Positions 23,478 through 34,929 of a stretch of DNA of 64,000 nucleotides are shown here, in pieces. Position numbers and translations under genes: made by a program. The notes beneath the pieces were generated by a model. That model worked only from the letters and a program-made list of their open reading frames with translations. It was not told the DNA's origin and did not search any database. This stretch comes from Arctopsyche grandis (Eukaryota; Arthropoda; Insecta; Trichoptera; Hydropsychidae), in the NCBI RefSeq assembly GCF_051622035.1, contig NC_135360.1:15628501-15692500 (forward strand), in the 5' to 3' direction. How positions within the stretch are numbered: position 1 is the stretch's first letter; each line of letters opens with the position of its first letter.

Positions 23478-23742
23478 TTTTTGCACACGAAAAAAAAATG
23501 CTAGTACGCCTAATCTATGCTGTCGCGATCCAGGGTAAAACTCACCCCTTGGAATGTTTTCGTTGATAGTTTATCCTTGTATTGACGTAGGTTTAACAGT
23601 GATCGATAACGGTGCTACCCATGTTTGAAGAAATTTAAGAGAAATAATAGGATCGTACGAATTAGCAACGGCATGAAGATACGCCTATCACAGCTGGAGA
23701 CAATGAGCGCATTAATGCCATGCGATCCAGTGTGTTTTTACC
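23478..23742 (-). mobile_element. PIF/Harbinger-like MITE, decayed copy
   Basis: It shares AGTGATCGATAACGGTG and the CTCACCCCTTGGAATGTTTTC block with the better copy at 16 kb. The right terminus reads GTGTGTTTTTACC instead of GTGTGTTTTCGCCC. Confidence 0.6.
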
Positions 23743-26526
23743 ATAAAATATAAAATTGTTCCATCAGTGGCAAACAGCGGCGTAATTCGTATGATATGAT
23801 ATATCTAACGACCTATTTAACTTTGCGGGTTAAATTTCCATTAGAATAGCAACAACCGGGATCACCCATTGATCAACCGAGTGTGTCTACATACATATGT
23901 ACATACATACATGTGTCTACATATGTATGACGTCTCCAACAGAAGTTCAACGACGTTCAGATTTAATTAATTAACCAGGATCCATTAGGAGATTGGCGTT
24001 AAATTCGCGAGCGAACTGCACATCGCGACCTTCGCAAATAAAGCGAACGATTTTTATGCATTTGCACGCGATCGCGCATGATTAATGCAGAAAATGCACC
24101 AGTGCACGCCGTCGTCTGTTCGGTTCGTCGTCCCGCCCCGAAGATGCACAATTTATGGTCACAGTGCTCGCCCTCGAGATGTTTAGGGGTCATCATCCGC
24201 AACGCTAGGGAAATCCGGCGGGTGACCACGAATTCCCCGATCAAATGCGAGACTGTTGAACTCGATCGCTTAAATGAATTCGGAATTGCCTTAAATTGAA
24301 AAATATCAATCGGCGAAAATAGTATTAGTAATATTGAGCTCATCTCGGCCGTTTGAATCGAGTCAGCGTCCAAGATCGATTACGAACAAAAGATCGGTGA
24401 AGTTAGAGGTCAAACGTTTGGAAAACATATACCACAAGCAACAAAGACCTCAGCAGACAGTATGGCGAGACTGTGCGAACGCGTGGGAGGAAAATAAGAG
24501 TATAAAATATTTTAATATCTCATCCAATAGGATTGAATTTCATAAATAAAGACTCATACTACAAGTGTTGAAAAAAAATGCATATGCAACGGCCAAAAAC
24601 GACTATAATACCCGTAAAGTGCAACAAAGAATATATCATAATAATACTACAGACATATGTAAAAATGACACACTACAGCTGTATTTAAACAGAAACAAAA
24701 ATAATGTATATTTCATATGTATAAAACAAAATGTCAAACATGCTAAAGATCACATAGGTACTTGACATTTTGATGTTTTTTTTTTTATGGAAAAAAACGT
24801 AATTTTCCACTACATAATAATTGCAATCTTTTTGTTTTCGTTAAAATTTAAGTCGCAATTTAAAGCGTGGAAAATTTATTATATAGTATTTGCATACGAA
24901 CTTTTTTTTAGTAAACATTGCCGTCGTCTGTACGACGCAGATTCCGCTCGTAGCATATGTACATACGTCTCTTTCGAATGTTTGTTATGCTTTGATACTA
25001 CTGAATAAGAAGGTCATGGCTTTATCACGAATCAAACTACGTCGATAAGAAAAGTTAAGCAATTTCTATACGTGTTAAAATCAATTAAAAGTTCTTTTAC
25101 TTATCAGTTAAATATATGTATGATTAATTAAAATAATATAAGATACATAATTATAGGTACATTTGATGTGTCAATTTCATTTAAGATCTCCAAACGTTTA
25201 AATTCATCCTTTAATCTTCAACATAAACACACATAAACATTGAAAATGAAACCAGATCAATTATGTCGCTGAATGAAAACAAAAAGGACGAACCTTAAAA
25301 CGATTACTATCTCTTTTGTTCATCTCGGTGACAGACGTTTCTTCAAAAGTACAGAAAAAATTTACACTAAAAACCGCTAGAATTTAAAGAACATTAGAAA
25401 CATTGAGAACTAGTGTTGTTAACCACAGCTGCGTGCCGTATACGGATTTCAGGACTGAAACACGTTTGAATTTGTATGCAGATATTTAAGATATTCTATT
25501 TTGGGTATTCAACAATGAGAACAATATCCTATCCATACTATAATCTGAAAACAGGATTTAAAAGGACGACAAAGCAGATATAATGAAATTATTAGTCACA
25601 AATGAAGATACATTCACATACACACATATGTACATTACATGTTTGTAAATTACGCTTAAAATTGACAAAATTGAATTTCCTATGAGATTCCTATAAGATT
25701 TAAAATCAGTCAAGTATTCGTATGTATTTGGAGTACATACAAAATTTGACTGTTAAATCAAATTTAAATGAGTCATTCAGTTCCGGATTCATAAATAATG
25801 ATCAGAAAACGTTAAGCAAAGATGGTGTACCAGAGAAATTGCACAAAATTTGCGAAGGCGTTTAGAAAACATTTCGACAACATCGTAAAGACTGCCGCAC
25901 AATGAACGATTCAATCGACGACAGCGAATAATATTTTAAATGTACGACAAACACTACCTAAAAATCAGACGCAATACCGAAATACACAAATGATAAGTTA
26001 TTTCTATATAGAGTCGAATTAAGCACAATGGATCATAAAATTTTCCACGGCTGTAGCTGGTGAATGTTTTATTTATCAACTACGACATTCGAACGCAATA
26101 TATCCTTGAAAAGGTAAATATGTATGTACATTTAATAATAATAAACTAAAATTAAATTCAGGATATCAAATACAAATACAATTTGAACTTCCCTAGAAAG
26201 TCGGTAATTAAAAAAAGTGTTTGATCCTTAGTAGAATCAACAGTGTAACAAAGGAAAATTAACAATTAGACATGATATACATTGTATGTAAACGTACCAC
26301 GTTGCAGGACGCACGTTGTTTTAACGTATGTATGTACAAATATGTATATATGGACCTACATATATGAATAGAATCGGGGTTCTCAATCATGGACTCTTTT
26401 TGACAACAATGACGTATTTTTATTTTGACAAAAATATTTTCCAATTTAGTAAATAAACTATAGGAAATATCAATAAATCGATCAATTTATGGCTATGAAA
26501 TTTTTTTGCCAAAGACACATTTTTCA
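23743..26526. other. Gene-free stretch
   Basis: The part from 24,000 to 24,480 is richer in CpG and may be regulatory. The remainder is A+T-rich with microsatellites. Open frames of 60-124 codons occur but none resembles a protein family or shows a splice context I can support. Confidence 0.35.
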
Positions 26527-26534
26527 GTTCAAAC

Positions 26535-26995
26535 TAGGGCTGTGGACTCGGTTCAAAATTTACCGACTCCGACTCTAACTTCAACGATTTTAGTAAGACG
26601 GACTATTCTTGCAACGTATAAAAAATATCAAAATATAAAAAAATAAAGGAATTAACCCAATTTATTGAAATATTGGTAATTAAATATGAATAAATAAAAA
26701 GTAAATACATAGTATGTGTATGAATTTCACACACAAATAAATCAAAAAAGTATGAGACAGAGGAAACAATCGGTTTTGAGCACAACACTTCAAACCACGT
26801 GCAATTCAACGATTTTATTTATAATATAATTTAATTATTAAATTTAAATCGATTAGTGGATTGACTTCAATAAAATTGGAGACTAGTTGACGCATACCGT
26901 AATACTATTAATCAATGCAAATATTACAAAGGAGTCAGTCAGTTGATTTTTTACGACTCCGACTCCGTTTGAAATGCTCCAACTCCACAGCCCTG
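26535..26995. mobile_element. Non-autonomous hAT element (GGGCTGTGGA ends)
   Basis: Left TAGGGCTGTGGA and right TCCACAGCCCTG form terminal inverted repeats and are flanked by GTTCAAAC and CTTCAAAC, an 8-bp duplication with one change. Sub-terminal CGACTCCGACTC repeats occur at both ends. The CAGGGCTGTGG end with CGACTCCGACTC sub-repeats is a common invertebrate hAT-MITE pattern. There is no transposase. Confidence 0.82.
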
Positions 26996-27151
26996 CTTCA
27001 AACAATGTAAAGCGGAACCTCGATAATCAGGACGTGCAAGTGATTTTAGCAGACAAAACCATCGAAATATACAAATTTGTTGTCTAATATTCAAAGATTA
27101 TAGCTCGGCTAAAAATAAAACACGAAATGAAGAAGTCGAAGAGTGCACATG

Positions 27152-27334
27152 CAGTCAACCCTTCTATGTATGTACATATAACACGCTAAATCGATTCAGC
27201 AAAAAGGGCGCAAGAAATATACTCGAAATGAAAAAAAAACCGGTGGCATTATATCCCCAATCACGTTTTCATTGTTTTTTTTTATTTTTGTTTTCTTGTG
27301 GAACAGATCTAGCGCATTATATGAGGGTTGACCG
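27152..27334. mobile_element. pogo/Tigger-like MITE, copy 1
   Basis: The ends CAGTCAACCCTTCTAT and ATATGAGGGTTGACCG correspond to the better copy at 43,731-43,910. The left inverted repeat is interrupted by a TGTACATA microsatellite stretch between CTAT and AACACGCTA. Confidence 0.6.
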
Positions 27335-27546
27335 TATGTGTGATGTATTTATGTGATTCATCATCTGCATGGCCAATATAATACAATATATCTACAATCA
27401 TAATCCCCATTTACATAATCTGGACAATCGTATGTGTGCATGAGCAATTGTCATATATTTTCTTCAAACGGAAAATCTGACTTCAAACCCGCACAACAGA
27501 AACGACCTAGACCTACATACAAACATCCTACAAGGAAACCCTTGGA

Positions 27547-27549
<3 letters not shown>

Positions 27550-27578
<29 letters not shown>

Positions 27579-27581
27579 TTT
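27550..27581. repeat. (CA)n microsatellite
   Basis: About fifteen CA dinucleotides occur in a row. Confidence 0.9.
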
Positions 27582-27699
27582 TCTACACCAAAATCGCACC
27601 AGAGTTCCCATCAGATTCAACCTGTGCACATAATGGACGGTGCAGTGCGCGGTACACAAGGCATCAAACGATTCGTCCATTCGATGTGCGGCTGGCCTA

Positions 27700-28520
27700 A
27701 CGTTGCATAACTCCGCGGGATTGCGCGCTTTCTTTTCAAATCATTACGATGGACAAAAAGTGTGTGTGGGTTTTGCGCGAAAATAACAATAATCCGCGGG
27801 ACGATACCGTTACCTGCGGCAACGCGGCATACAATCTAATACAAACAAGCTAATTGCTGGCGAGAGAGCAACTCGTGCCATATAAAGGTCAACGAGATGA
27901 GGATGTCCTCAAGTCCTCACCTGTTGTCGAGTGCGGAGTGCGGAGTGCGGACTGCGACGAGCCTTTGTCTCCGTCGGAAAAACGCACCGTCAGTCGGAAA
28001 ATGTACGCGACCGCTATATAGAGACGCGGAAAGGGGGGCGAAGGCGGCGTGCGTAGAGCTGCGCCACCAGGGTGCTCCTCGGAGTGTGCGACGCAACGCT
28101 AACAGTAAATCATGCAAACAAACACGACGCACCAGCCGCGATCGAGAGTCTGCCAACGACTGACAGCGATCGAGTGCGTCGAGTGCTTTGTTTACGATGC
28201 GCGTTTCGCGGTGCGCCTGCGCGGACTTTTCATCGAACTGCTCTCTGATTGGTCCGCTGCCGCCACTCGACCGCCGCCATTTTAAATGCGGCGCGCCAAC
28301 TTCGCAATACGTACTGTGCTGTACTCGCAGATTATAATACGTGTTCGTATATCATGTACGTGCGTTTATTGTTCGTGCATTAATTTCGTGCATCTCGAAG
28401 TGTTGCGTGTCTCGTTATTGCAAATTAGTGCGATTGCTGTTTATTGCGATTGTCGTGAGATCCGTCGGTGTGAGCTGATCGACCCTGTGGTGATTGCTAT
28501 GTGAATATGTTAAATTTCAT
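27700..28520 (+). promoter_or_regulatory. CpG-rich, promoter-like island with candidate 5' UTR
   Basis: This is the strongest CpG-rich, non-repetitive block between TBCEL and ETHE1. Plus-strand elements include GCGAGAGAGC (GAGA-type), TATAAAGG at 27,881, a CCAAT-type GATTGGTCC near 28,250, and GCCGCCATTTT (YY1/Pho-like) near 28,270. The part downstream (28,290-28,500), rich in GTG, TCG and ATT, is typical of insect 5' UTRs and holds no long ATG frame. The corresponding coding exons are not visible, so the gene may lie outside the window or the transcript may be non-coding. The strand is uncertain. Confidence 0.45.
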
Positions 28521-28607
28521 TTTACAAGTGTACTCGTACGAGTATGCTCATTTCCAATTAACATTTTTGAGTAATCGCAGGTCTTTCAGAAAACTTTTAC
28601 ACGCTTG

Positions 28608-28714
28608 CTGAATTTAACAATGTTGATAATAGTCTCAACAAGTACAATATACATAACTATAAGTATACATTCATTTATAGGTTTTTGAGCTCTTTTTCCT
28701 ACTATGCTGTACAT
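28608..28714 (+). repeat. Interspersed repeat X, left part (interrupted by foldback MITE)
   Basis: This is the same sequence as 5,263-5,368. It continues at 29,093-29,150 after the foldback insertion; together the two parts match the uninterrupted minus-strand copy near 62.45 kb. Confidence 0.75.
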
Positions 28715-29092
28715 GGGTCTACGTGACGAGACAGAATGTTAAATTACAGAAAACACAAATATCGGAAGGCAAAGATCGAAAATCGAAAGATCTTAAGTCG
28801 AAAGATAAAAAAAAATGGTGCATAGTAAACGGTACATACTCACTTAATTTGCGCGAGCAGGATACAACAGGAACAAGAGGAACATGCTTTTCCTCCCGTA
28901 TTCTGCGCGCGCACATTAATACGGGAGGAAAAGCCTGTTCCTCTTGTTCCTGTTTTTATCCTGCTCGCGCAAATTAAGTGAGTATGTACCGTTTACCATG
29001 CACCATTTTTTTTTGATCTTTCGATTTTCGATCTTTGCCTTCCGATATTTGCGTTTTCTGTAATTTAACATTTTGTCTCGTCACGGAGACCG
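28715..29092. mobile_element. Foldback MITE (MULE-like), copy 2, with 9-bp target duplication
   Basis: The terminal inverted repeats are about 180 bp long, beginning GGGTCTACGTGACGAG and ending CTCGTCACGGAGACCG. GCTGTACAT flanks both ends (28,706-28,714 and 29,093-29,101). A 9-bp duplication and very long inverted repeats fit Mutator-like elements. No transposase is present. The frames across it are palindrome artefacts. Confidence 0.88.
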
Positions 29093-29383
29093 GCTGTACA
29101 TTACCATTAGAATAATATAATACTATGATTACTAACAAAATTAAATTAAAATTGTTAAATAGAAAATAATCAGTATCAGTAGCTATTAAAATAGATATAA
29201 GATGTATTGTGAACATAATTTAGTAATAATAAAAAGCATTTAAAATTCAAAAAATACAATCATTTCTAAGTACGTAAGTATGTACATGTCTACTTGTTTA
29301 GCTACCTGAAATTTTTTACTTAGTGTTTTACTTGCAATAAACATATAAACTGCAATAAATATATTTACTTGCAATAAATAAAT

Positions 29384-31138
29384 GTTTATTTATTTATTTT
29401 ATTTATTTAATAGTTTTGGACCATTGTGGCATTACAGGAAGAACCTAATGCGCCACAATGGCCTACATTTGAAAAAGATATAAAAACAAGTAAACTGTAA
29501 ATAAAGGAAAAAAGCAAAAGCAGAAAACATGGTAAAATAAAATAATAAAAAAAAAGTAACAAAAGGAAAATAATACATCATTCAGAGAGAAAAAAAAATA
29601 ACAAAAGTGTAAAAATTAAAAATAAAATCCATAAATCCCATTCTTTGTTTACACTGAACAAAATTAAAATAGTATATAAAAATATACAAAGGAGAAAGAA
29701 AAAGTAAAATAAAATAAAACAAAATATGAATAAAAAATAAAATCACAGCGAGGCCCAAATAGAAGAGAGTAGATTAAGATTCCACTCATTCATCACATTC
29801 AAATTAAGAAAGTACTGATGAGCGCAGGTTACCAGATAAATATGTTAAGATAATATCCGATAATCTACGCTCCCCAAGGTGGAAAATATCACATTCAGGG
29901 ACAGCAGCAACGATTTCATTGAGAAGTCGAATAGCTCTTGGAATAGGAGCCATTCGAAAAAGAACTGTGCGAGCAGCAGGTACAACCATCAAATGATGAT
30001 GTCTACCACGCACATAATTATTAGGGACATAAAGTCCCAACTGTTCCAGCAACAACAGGCATGACGTATTACCACGCAATAGCTGGAGAACGAAACGAAT
30101 AAGCGAGAAATTTCTCCGAAGTTCAAGGGAATTATACCCAAGCATGCCCAAAAGGAAAGGAGTAGGATAGAGATATGGGTAGTACCCATACTCTTTCTTA
30201 TAAAGAAAACGAAGAAATGCTTTTTGCACTTTTTCTATAATAAGAGAGTAGTTTGCTTCATGCGGATTCCATACAATTGCATTATACTCTAGCTTACTTC
30301 TAACAAGCGAGTTGAAAAGCAAGCGAGAAGACAAGGGGTTGGAGAATAATCTAGCATATCTAAAGACAAATCCAAGTCGACGAAAGGAAACGTCAGCGAT
30401 TGTCTTGATGTGGTTGTGAAAGGTGAATTGAGGATCAAAAGTGATACCCAAGTCGACCATTGATTCCACGCGCTTCAACAATACGGATCCAATGGAATAT
30501 CCGTGACAATAGAGCGAATTCGCACGTCCATAACTCATAATGGCACATTTACTAGTATTCAGTTCAAGCCCTAAACTGGAACTGAACTCTAAAACAGCGT
30601 TAATATCAGCTTGAAGGAGAGAGGCTTGCCTCTCATCCTTAACAGCAAAGAATAGTTTAACGTCGTCTGCAAACAAGAGACATGAAGCATTGCGTAGTAC
30701 TTTAGGGAGGTTATTAATGACTATTGTAAATAGTAAAGGGCCTAAGGTGGACCCCTGAGTTACACCAGATCGCGTAAAAAATGAAGGAGATTCATAAATA
30801 CCATATCTAACAAATTGCTTCCTATCACTAAGATAAGAAGCAAAGAGTTTAAGAAGACGTGGAGAAAAGCCCACTTCAGCTAATCTGATCATAAGAGCGT
30901 CATTGTTGACAAGATCAAATGCTTTTCGAAAGTCAAAGTAGGCTACATCAACTTGTTGTACACGGTCAACTTTAGACATGGTATAATATGAAAAGCAGGC
31001 AAGATTAGTGGTAGTGGAACGACATGGTGAAAAACCATGCTGCTCACCACACAACAATCTTTTGAACTGCAAAAGAATCAAACGGTGAAGGATATTATCG
31101 AAAATTTTGGGAATAGCCGAGATGATAGCCGAGATGAT
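29384..31138 (-). mobile_element. 5'-truncated non-LTR retrotransposon with intact reverse transcriptase frame
   Basis: An uninterrupted minus-strand frame (29,804-31,081 from the first ATG, open to about 31,137) encodes a reverse transcriptase of about 440 residues. It carries the blocks GEQHGFSPCRSTTTNL, VAYFDFRKAFD (the first catalytic Asp region), GVTQGSTLGPLLF and CLLFADDVKLF (FADD box), followed by thumb and connection segments such as VRSKLEYNAIVWNPHEANY. It starts just before the ISAIPKIFDNIL motif, so the endonuclease and ORF1 are missing, as expected for 5' truncation. The 3' end on the minus strand is an AAATAAAT-type tail near 29,384. It resembles the CR1/L2/jockey assemblage; the clade was not determined. 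The absence of stops suggests recent insertion. Confidence 0.88.
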
Positions 31139-31894
31139 AAATATAAACTGGATATTACGTTTTTCACATCGGAATTGGTAATTTGCACGACATTATAAGT
31201 CAAAAGTGATTAATAAAAATAAGGGTGGGAATACAGAACAGATTTAGGAATTACACGATAGAAATATACCATGCCCGACAATTTCCATGCTAATAAATTT
31301 CCAGCAACAGAGTTCCGATTTTAATACAACCTTTTGACAGGAAATTAAAAAAAATTGTTATTTTGCTTAAATGAAAATATTTCAATTAAAAATGTATTTT
31401 AGTCATTAATTCGACACAATAATTGAGAAAACAAGGGACTTTCTCAAAATCCAAATGTTCCTTATAATATAATATTTACAAATATTATTTGATATTTAAA
31501 AATAAATTATTATTCAAATAGTAAATATATCTTTATATAATGTGTATATGTATGTATGTACCTACATATAAGTGAAAAACAAATGGGTTTGTAATATTCC
31601 GACTTACATGGATATGTTAATTTTATACAAAATGTTTGTAAAATAATATATAAGCTTCTTACCTATTACAAAATCTAATCTATAATTTGGAAAGAGACTT
31701 TGTATGTATGTAAATATGTAAATATCCTTGGTCGTCGTCGTCTTCGTCGTCCGTAGATCGGTGACGTCATCGAACACGTGATTCGATTTTTTTTTTTCGA
31801 TCCATGGGCGCCGATTTGTTTTTTTCGTTTCAATGGATTCACCCCCGCGGGGGCGCAAGGCGAGTAGCTTCATGGGGCCCCGCCAGGGGCGCCA

Positions 31895-32805
31895 CAAGGG
31901 GCGCAGCCCCGTGGGGCTCAAAAGGGGGCGCCACAAGGGGCGCAGCCCAGTGGGGCCCCGAAGGGGGCCCGGGGGGCCCAGCCTCATGGGGCGCAGCCCC
32001 ATGGGGCTCAAAAGGGGGCGCCACAAGGGGCGCAGCCCCGTGGGGCCCCGAAGGGGGCCCGGGGGGCCCAGCCTCATGGGGCGCAGCCCCATGGGGCTCA
32101 AAAGGGGGCGCCACAAGGGGCACAGCCCCGTGGGGCCCCGAAGGGGGCCCGGGGGGCCCAGCCTCATGGGGCGCAGCCCCATGAGGCTCAAAAGGGGGCG
32201 CCACAAGGGGCGCAGCCCCGTGGGGCCCCGAAGGGGGCCCGGGGGGCCCAGCCTCATGGGGCGCAGCCCCATGGGGCTCAAAAGGGGGCGCCACAAGGGG
32301 CGCAGCCCCGTGGGGCCCCGAAGGGGGCCCGGGGGGCCCAGCCTCATGGGGCGCAGCCCCATGGGGCTCAAAAGGGGGTGCCACAAGGGGCGCAGCCCCG
32401 TGAAGCCCCGAAGGGGGCGCGGGGGGCCCAGCCTCATGGGGCGCAGCCCCATGGGGCTCAAAAGGGGGCGCCACAAGGGGCGCAGCCCCGTGGGGCCCCG
32501 AAGGGGGCCCGGGGGGCCCAGCCTCATGGGGCGCAGCCCCATGAGGCTCAAAAGGGGGCGCCACAAGGGGCGCAGCCCCGTGGGGCCCCGAAGGGGGCCC
32601 GGGGGGCCCAGCCTCATGGGGCGCAGCCCCATGGGGCTCAAAAGGGGGTGCCACAAGGGGCGCAGCCCCGTGGGGCCCCGAAGGGGGCCCGGGGGGCCCA
32701 GCCTCATGGGGCGCAGCCCCATGGGGCTCAAAAGGGGGCGCCACAAGGGGCGCAGCCCCGTGGGGCCCCGAAGGGGGCCCGGGGGGCCCAGCCTCATGGG
32801 GCGCA
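31895..32805. repeat. 90-bp GC-rich minisatellite of Helitron B
   Basis: Units recur every 90 bp exactly (GCCTCATGGG at 31,981, 32,071, 32,161 and so on to 32,791). They are nearly identical, which implies recent homogenisation. Confidence 0.95.
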
Positions 32806-32815
32806 AGCCCTAATA

Positions 32816-33360
32816 GGCATTAACTAAGGGGGGCGAAGCCCTAGACGGCAATTAATCATGGGGGCGCGGAGGGGCGAAGCCCTAAAAGGCAACTGATCAT
32901 GGGGGCGAAGCCTTAGACGGCATTTAATCATGGGGGCGCGGAGGGGCGAAGCCCTAAAAGGCATTAACTAAGGGGGGCGAAGCCCTAAACGGCAATTAAT
33001 CTTGGGGGCGTGGGGGGCGAAGCCCTAAAAGGCAACTGATCATGGGGGCGAAGCCTTAGACGGCATTTAATCATGGGGGCGCGGAGGGGCGAAGCCCTAA
33101 AAGGCATTAACTAAGGGGGGCGAAGCCCTAAACGGCAATTAATCTTGGGGGCGCGGGGGGCGAAGCCCTAAAAGGCATTAACTAAGGGGGGCGAAGCCCT
33201 AGACGGCATTTAATCATGGGGGTGCGGAGGGGCGAAGCCCTAAAAGGCATTAACTAAGGGGGGCGAAGCCCTAAACGGCAATTGCTCATGGGGCGTGGAG
33301 GGGCGAAGCCCTAGAAGGCAAAGGCTCAGGGGGGCGCCGAGGGCGAAGCCCTAGAAGGCA
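32816..33360. repeat. 71-72-bp minisatellite with GGGCGAAGCCC hairpins (Helitron B)
   Basis: About seven full or variant units are seen. Each carries one or two GGGCGAAGCCC/T mini-hairpins and ATTAATC or AACTGATC spacers. Confidence 0.88.
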
Positions 33361-33532
33361 AAAAAAATTTTGATTTTTTTTTTTTGATTTTTTAAAAAAT
33401 TTTTTTTTAATTTTTTTTTTATTTTTTTTTTATTTTTTTTTTAATTTTTTTTTTTGATTTTTTTTTTATTTTTTTTTTATTTTTTTTTTTAATTTTTAAA
33501 TTTTTTTTTAATTTTTTTTTTTTTTTAATTAA
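33361..33532. repeat. T-rich low-complexity tract of Helitron B
   Basis: T-runs with occasional GA or AA, as in Helitron A. Confidence 0.85.
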
Positions 33533-33633
33533 ATTAGCTTAGTCATGTTTAAGCGGTTTATATTATAAACACTGAGCGAAGCCGGGTAATACAGCTAGTC
33601 TATACTATATATAAAAACGGACTGTCGCTAAAT

Positions 33634-33692
33634 ATATTTGTATATTTGTATATTTGTATATTTGTATATTTGTATATTTGTATGTGACGGAC
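33634..33692. repeat. (ATATTTGT)n octamer array
   Basis: About seven octamer copies lie just inside the 5' end of the second-family Helitron. Confidence 0.9.
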
Positions 33693-33721
33693 GATCAACC
33701 ATCAACCAGTATGGGGAACAA

Positions 33722-34020
33722 AATTTTTTTTTTTCATATTTTTCATTTTTTTCATATTTTTCATTTTTTTCATTTTTTTCATTTTTTCAGTTTTTTCATT
33801 TTTTCAGTTTTTTCATTTTTTTTATTTTTTCAGTTTTTTCATTTTTTTCATTTTTTTCATTTTTTCAGTTTTTTCATTTTTTTCATTTTTTCAGTTTTTT
33901 CATTTTTTTCATTTTTTCATTTTTTTCATTTTTTTCATTTTTTCAGTTTTTTCATTTTTTTCATTTTTTCAGTTTTTTCATTTTTTTCATTTTTTCAGTT
34001 TTTTCATTTTTTTCATTTTT
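33722..34020. repeat. (TTTTTTCA)n-type pyrimidine-rich array
   Basis: T5-T7 runs are separated by CA or CAG for about 300 bp. The resulting Phe/Ser/His-rich open frames are not genes. Confidence 0.92.
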
Positions 34021-34545
34021 GCATCGGGGCGCTGGGGGCGAAGCCCTCGGGATGCCGAAGGCATCGGGGGCGCTGGGGGCGAAGCCCCCAGGGTGCCGAA
34101 GACATCCGGGGTTCTGGGGGCGCCGGAGGCGTCGGCGGCGCTGGGGGCGAAGCCCCCGGGGTGCCGAAGGCATCGGGGGCGCTGGGGGCGCCGGAGGCGT
34201 CGGCGGCGCTGGGGGCGAAGCCCCCGGGGTGCCGAAGGCATCGGGGCGCTGGGGGCGAAGCCCCCGGGGTGCCGAAGGCATCGGGGACGCTGGGGGCGAA
34301 GCCCCCGGGGTGCCGAAGGCATCGGGGGGGCTGGGGGCGCCGGAAGCGTCGGCGGCGCTGGGGGCGAAGCCCCCGGGGTGCCGAAGGCATCGGGGGTGCT
34401 GGGGGCGCCGGAGGCGTCGGCGGCGCTGGGGGCGAAGCCCCCGGGGTGCCGAAGGCGTCGGGGGCGCCGGAGGCGCCGGCGGCGCTGGGGCCGAAGGCCC
34501 CGGAGCGACGGAGGCATCGGGGGCAAAGGCGTCAGGAGGTCGGCG
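34021..34545. repeat. GC-rich minisatellite with GGGGGCGAAGCCCCC hairpin
   Basis: Two unit sizes, about 39-42 bp and about 66-68 bp, alternate. All contain GGGGGCGAAGCCCCC followed by GGGGTGCCGAAGGCATC. The longer unit adds GGCGCCGGAGGCGTCGGC. Gly/Ala/Arg/Pro-rich frames on both strands are artefacts. Confidence 0.92.
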
Positions 34546-34929
34546 ATGCACAAAACGTAGTTCGTAATTCGTAATCACTTCGTAATTCGTGCATCAATTT
34601 CTTTCCGAAACCAGTCGATTCAATATCTTTAACTTTATTTTTATTCGAGTTTCAATTCCTTTTCGAAACCACCCGTTGAAATCAACGGGTCCAACACTAG
34701 TAATCTATAATTTGGAAAGAGACTTTGTATGTATGTAAATATGTAAATATCCTTGGTCGTCGTCGTCTTCGTCGTCCGTAGATCGGTGACGTCATCGAAC
34801 ACGTGATTCGATTTTTTTTTTTCGATCCATGGGCGCCGATTTGTTTTTTTCGTTTCAATGGATTCACCCCCGCGGGGGCGCAAGGCGAGTAGCTTCATGG
34901 GGCCCCGCCAGGGGCGCCACAAGGGGCGC

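Larger units (their letters stand above)
31674..33598 (+). mobile_element. Helitron B carrying GC-rich minisatellites
   Basis: A precedes TCTAATCTATAATTTGG, and the element ends ACTGAGCGAAGCCGGGT...CTAG followed by T, the exact Helitron boundary. The inside has the same order as Helitron A: a CGTCGTCGT stretch, about ten 90-bp units, an enlarged 71-72-bp array that also has a shorter variant unit (AACTGATCATGGGGG), and a T-rich tract. It is non-coding. The next element begins at the very next base. Confidence 0.9.
33599..34700 (+). mobile_element. Second-family Helitron, abutting Helitron B
   Basis: It begins TCTATACTATATATAAAAAC directly after the CTAG of Helitron B and ends CTAG before T. 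A perfect hairpin (ACCCGTTGA and TCAACGGGT) precedes the final CCAACACTAG. The inside contains a TATTTGTA octamer array, a TTTTTTCA-rich tract and a GC-rich minisatellite. The 5' end is unlike the common family but recurs on the minus strand near 60.47 kb. There is no helicase gene. Confidence 0.82.

Noticed and set aside
33638-34578. Phe-rich then Gly/Ala/Arg-rich ORFs of about 300 codons
   Set aside because: They are the TTTTTTCA tract and the GC-rich minisatellite of a Helitron. Overlapping frames on both strands are equally long.
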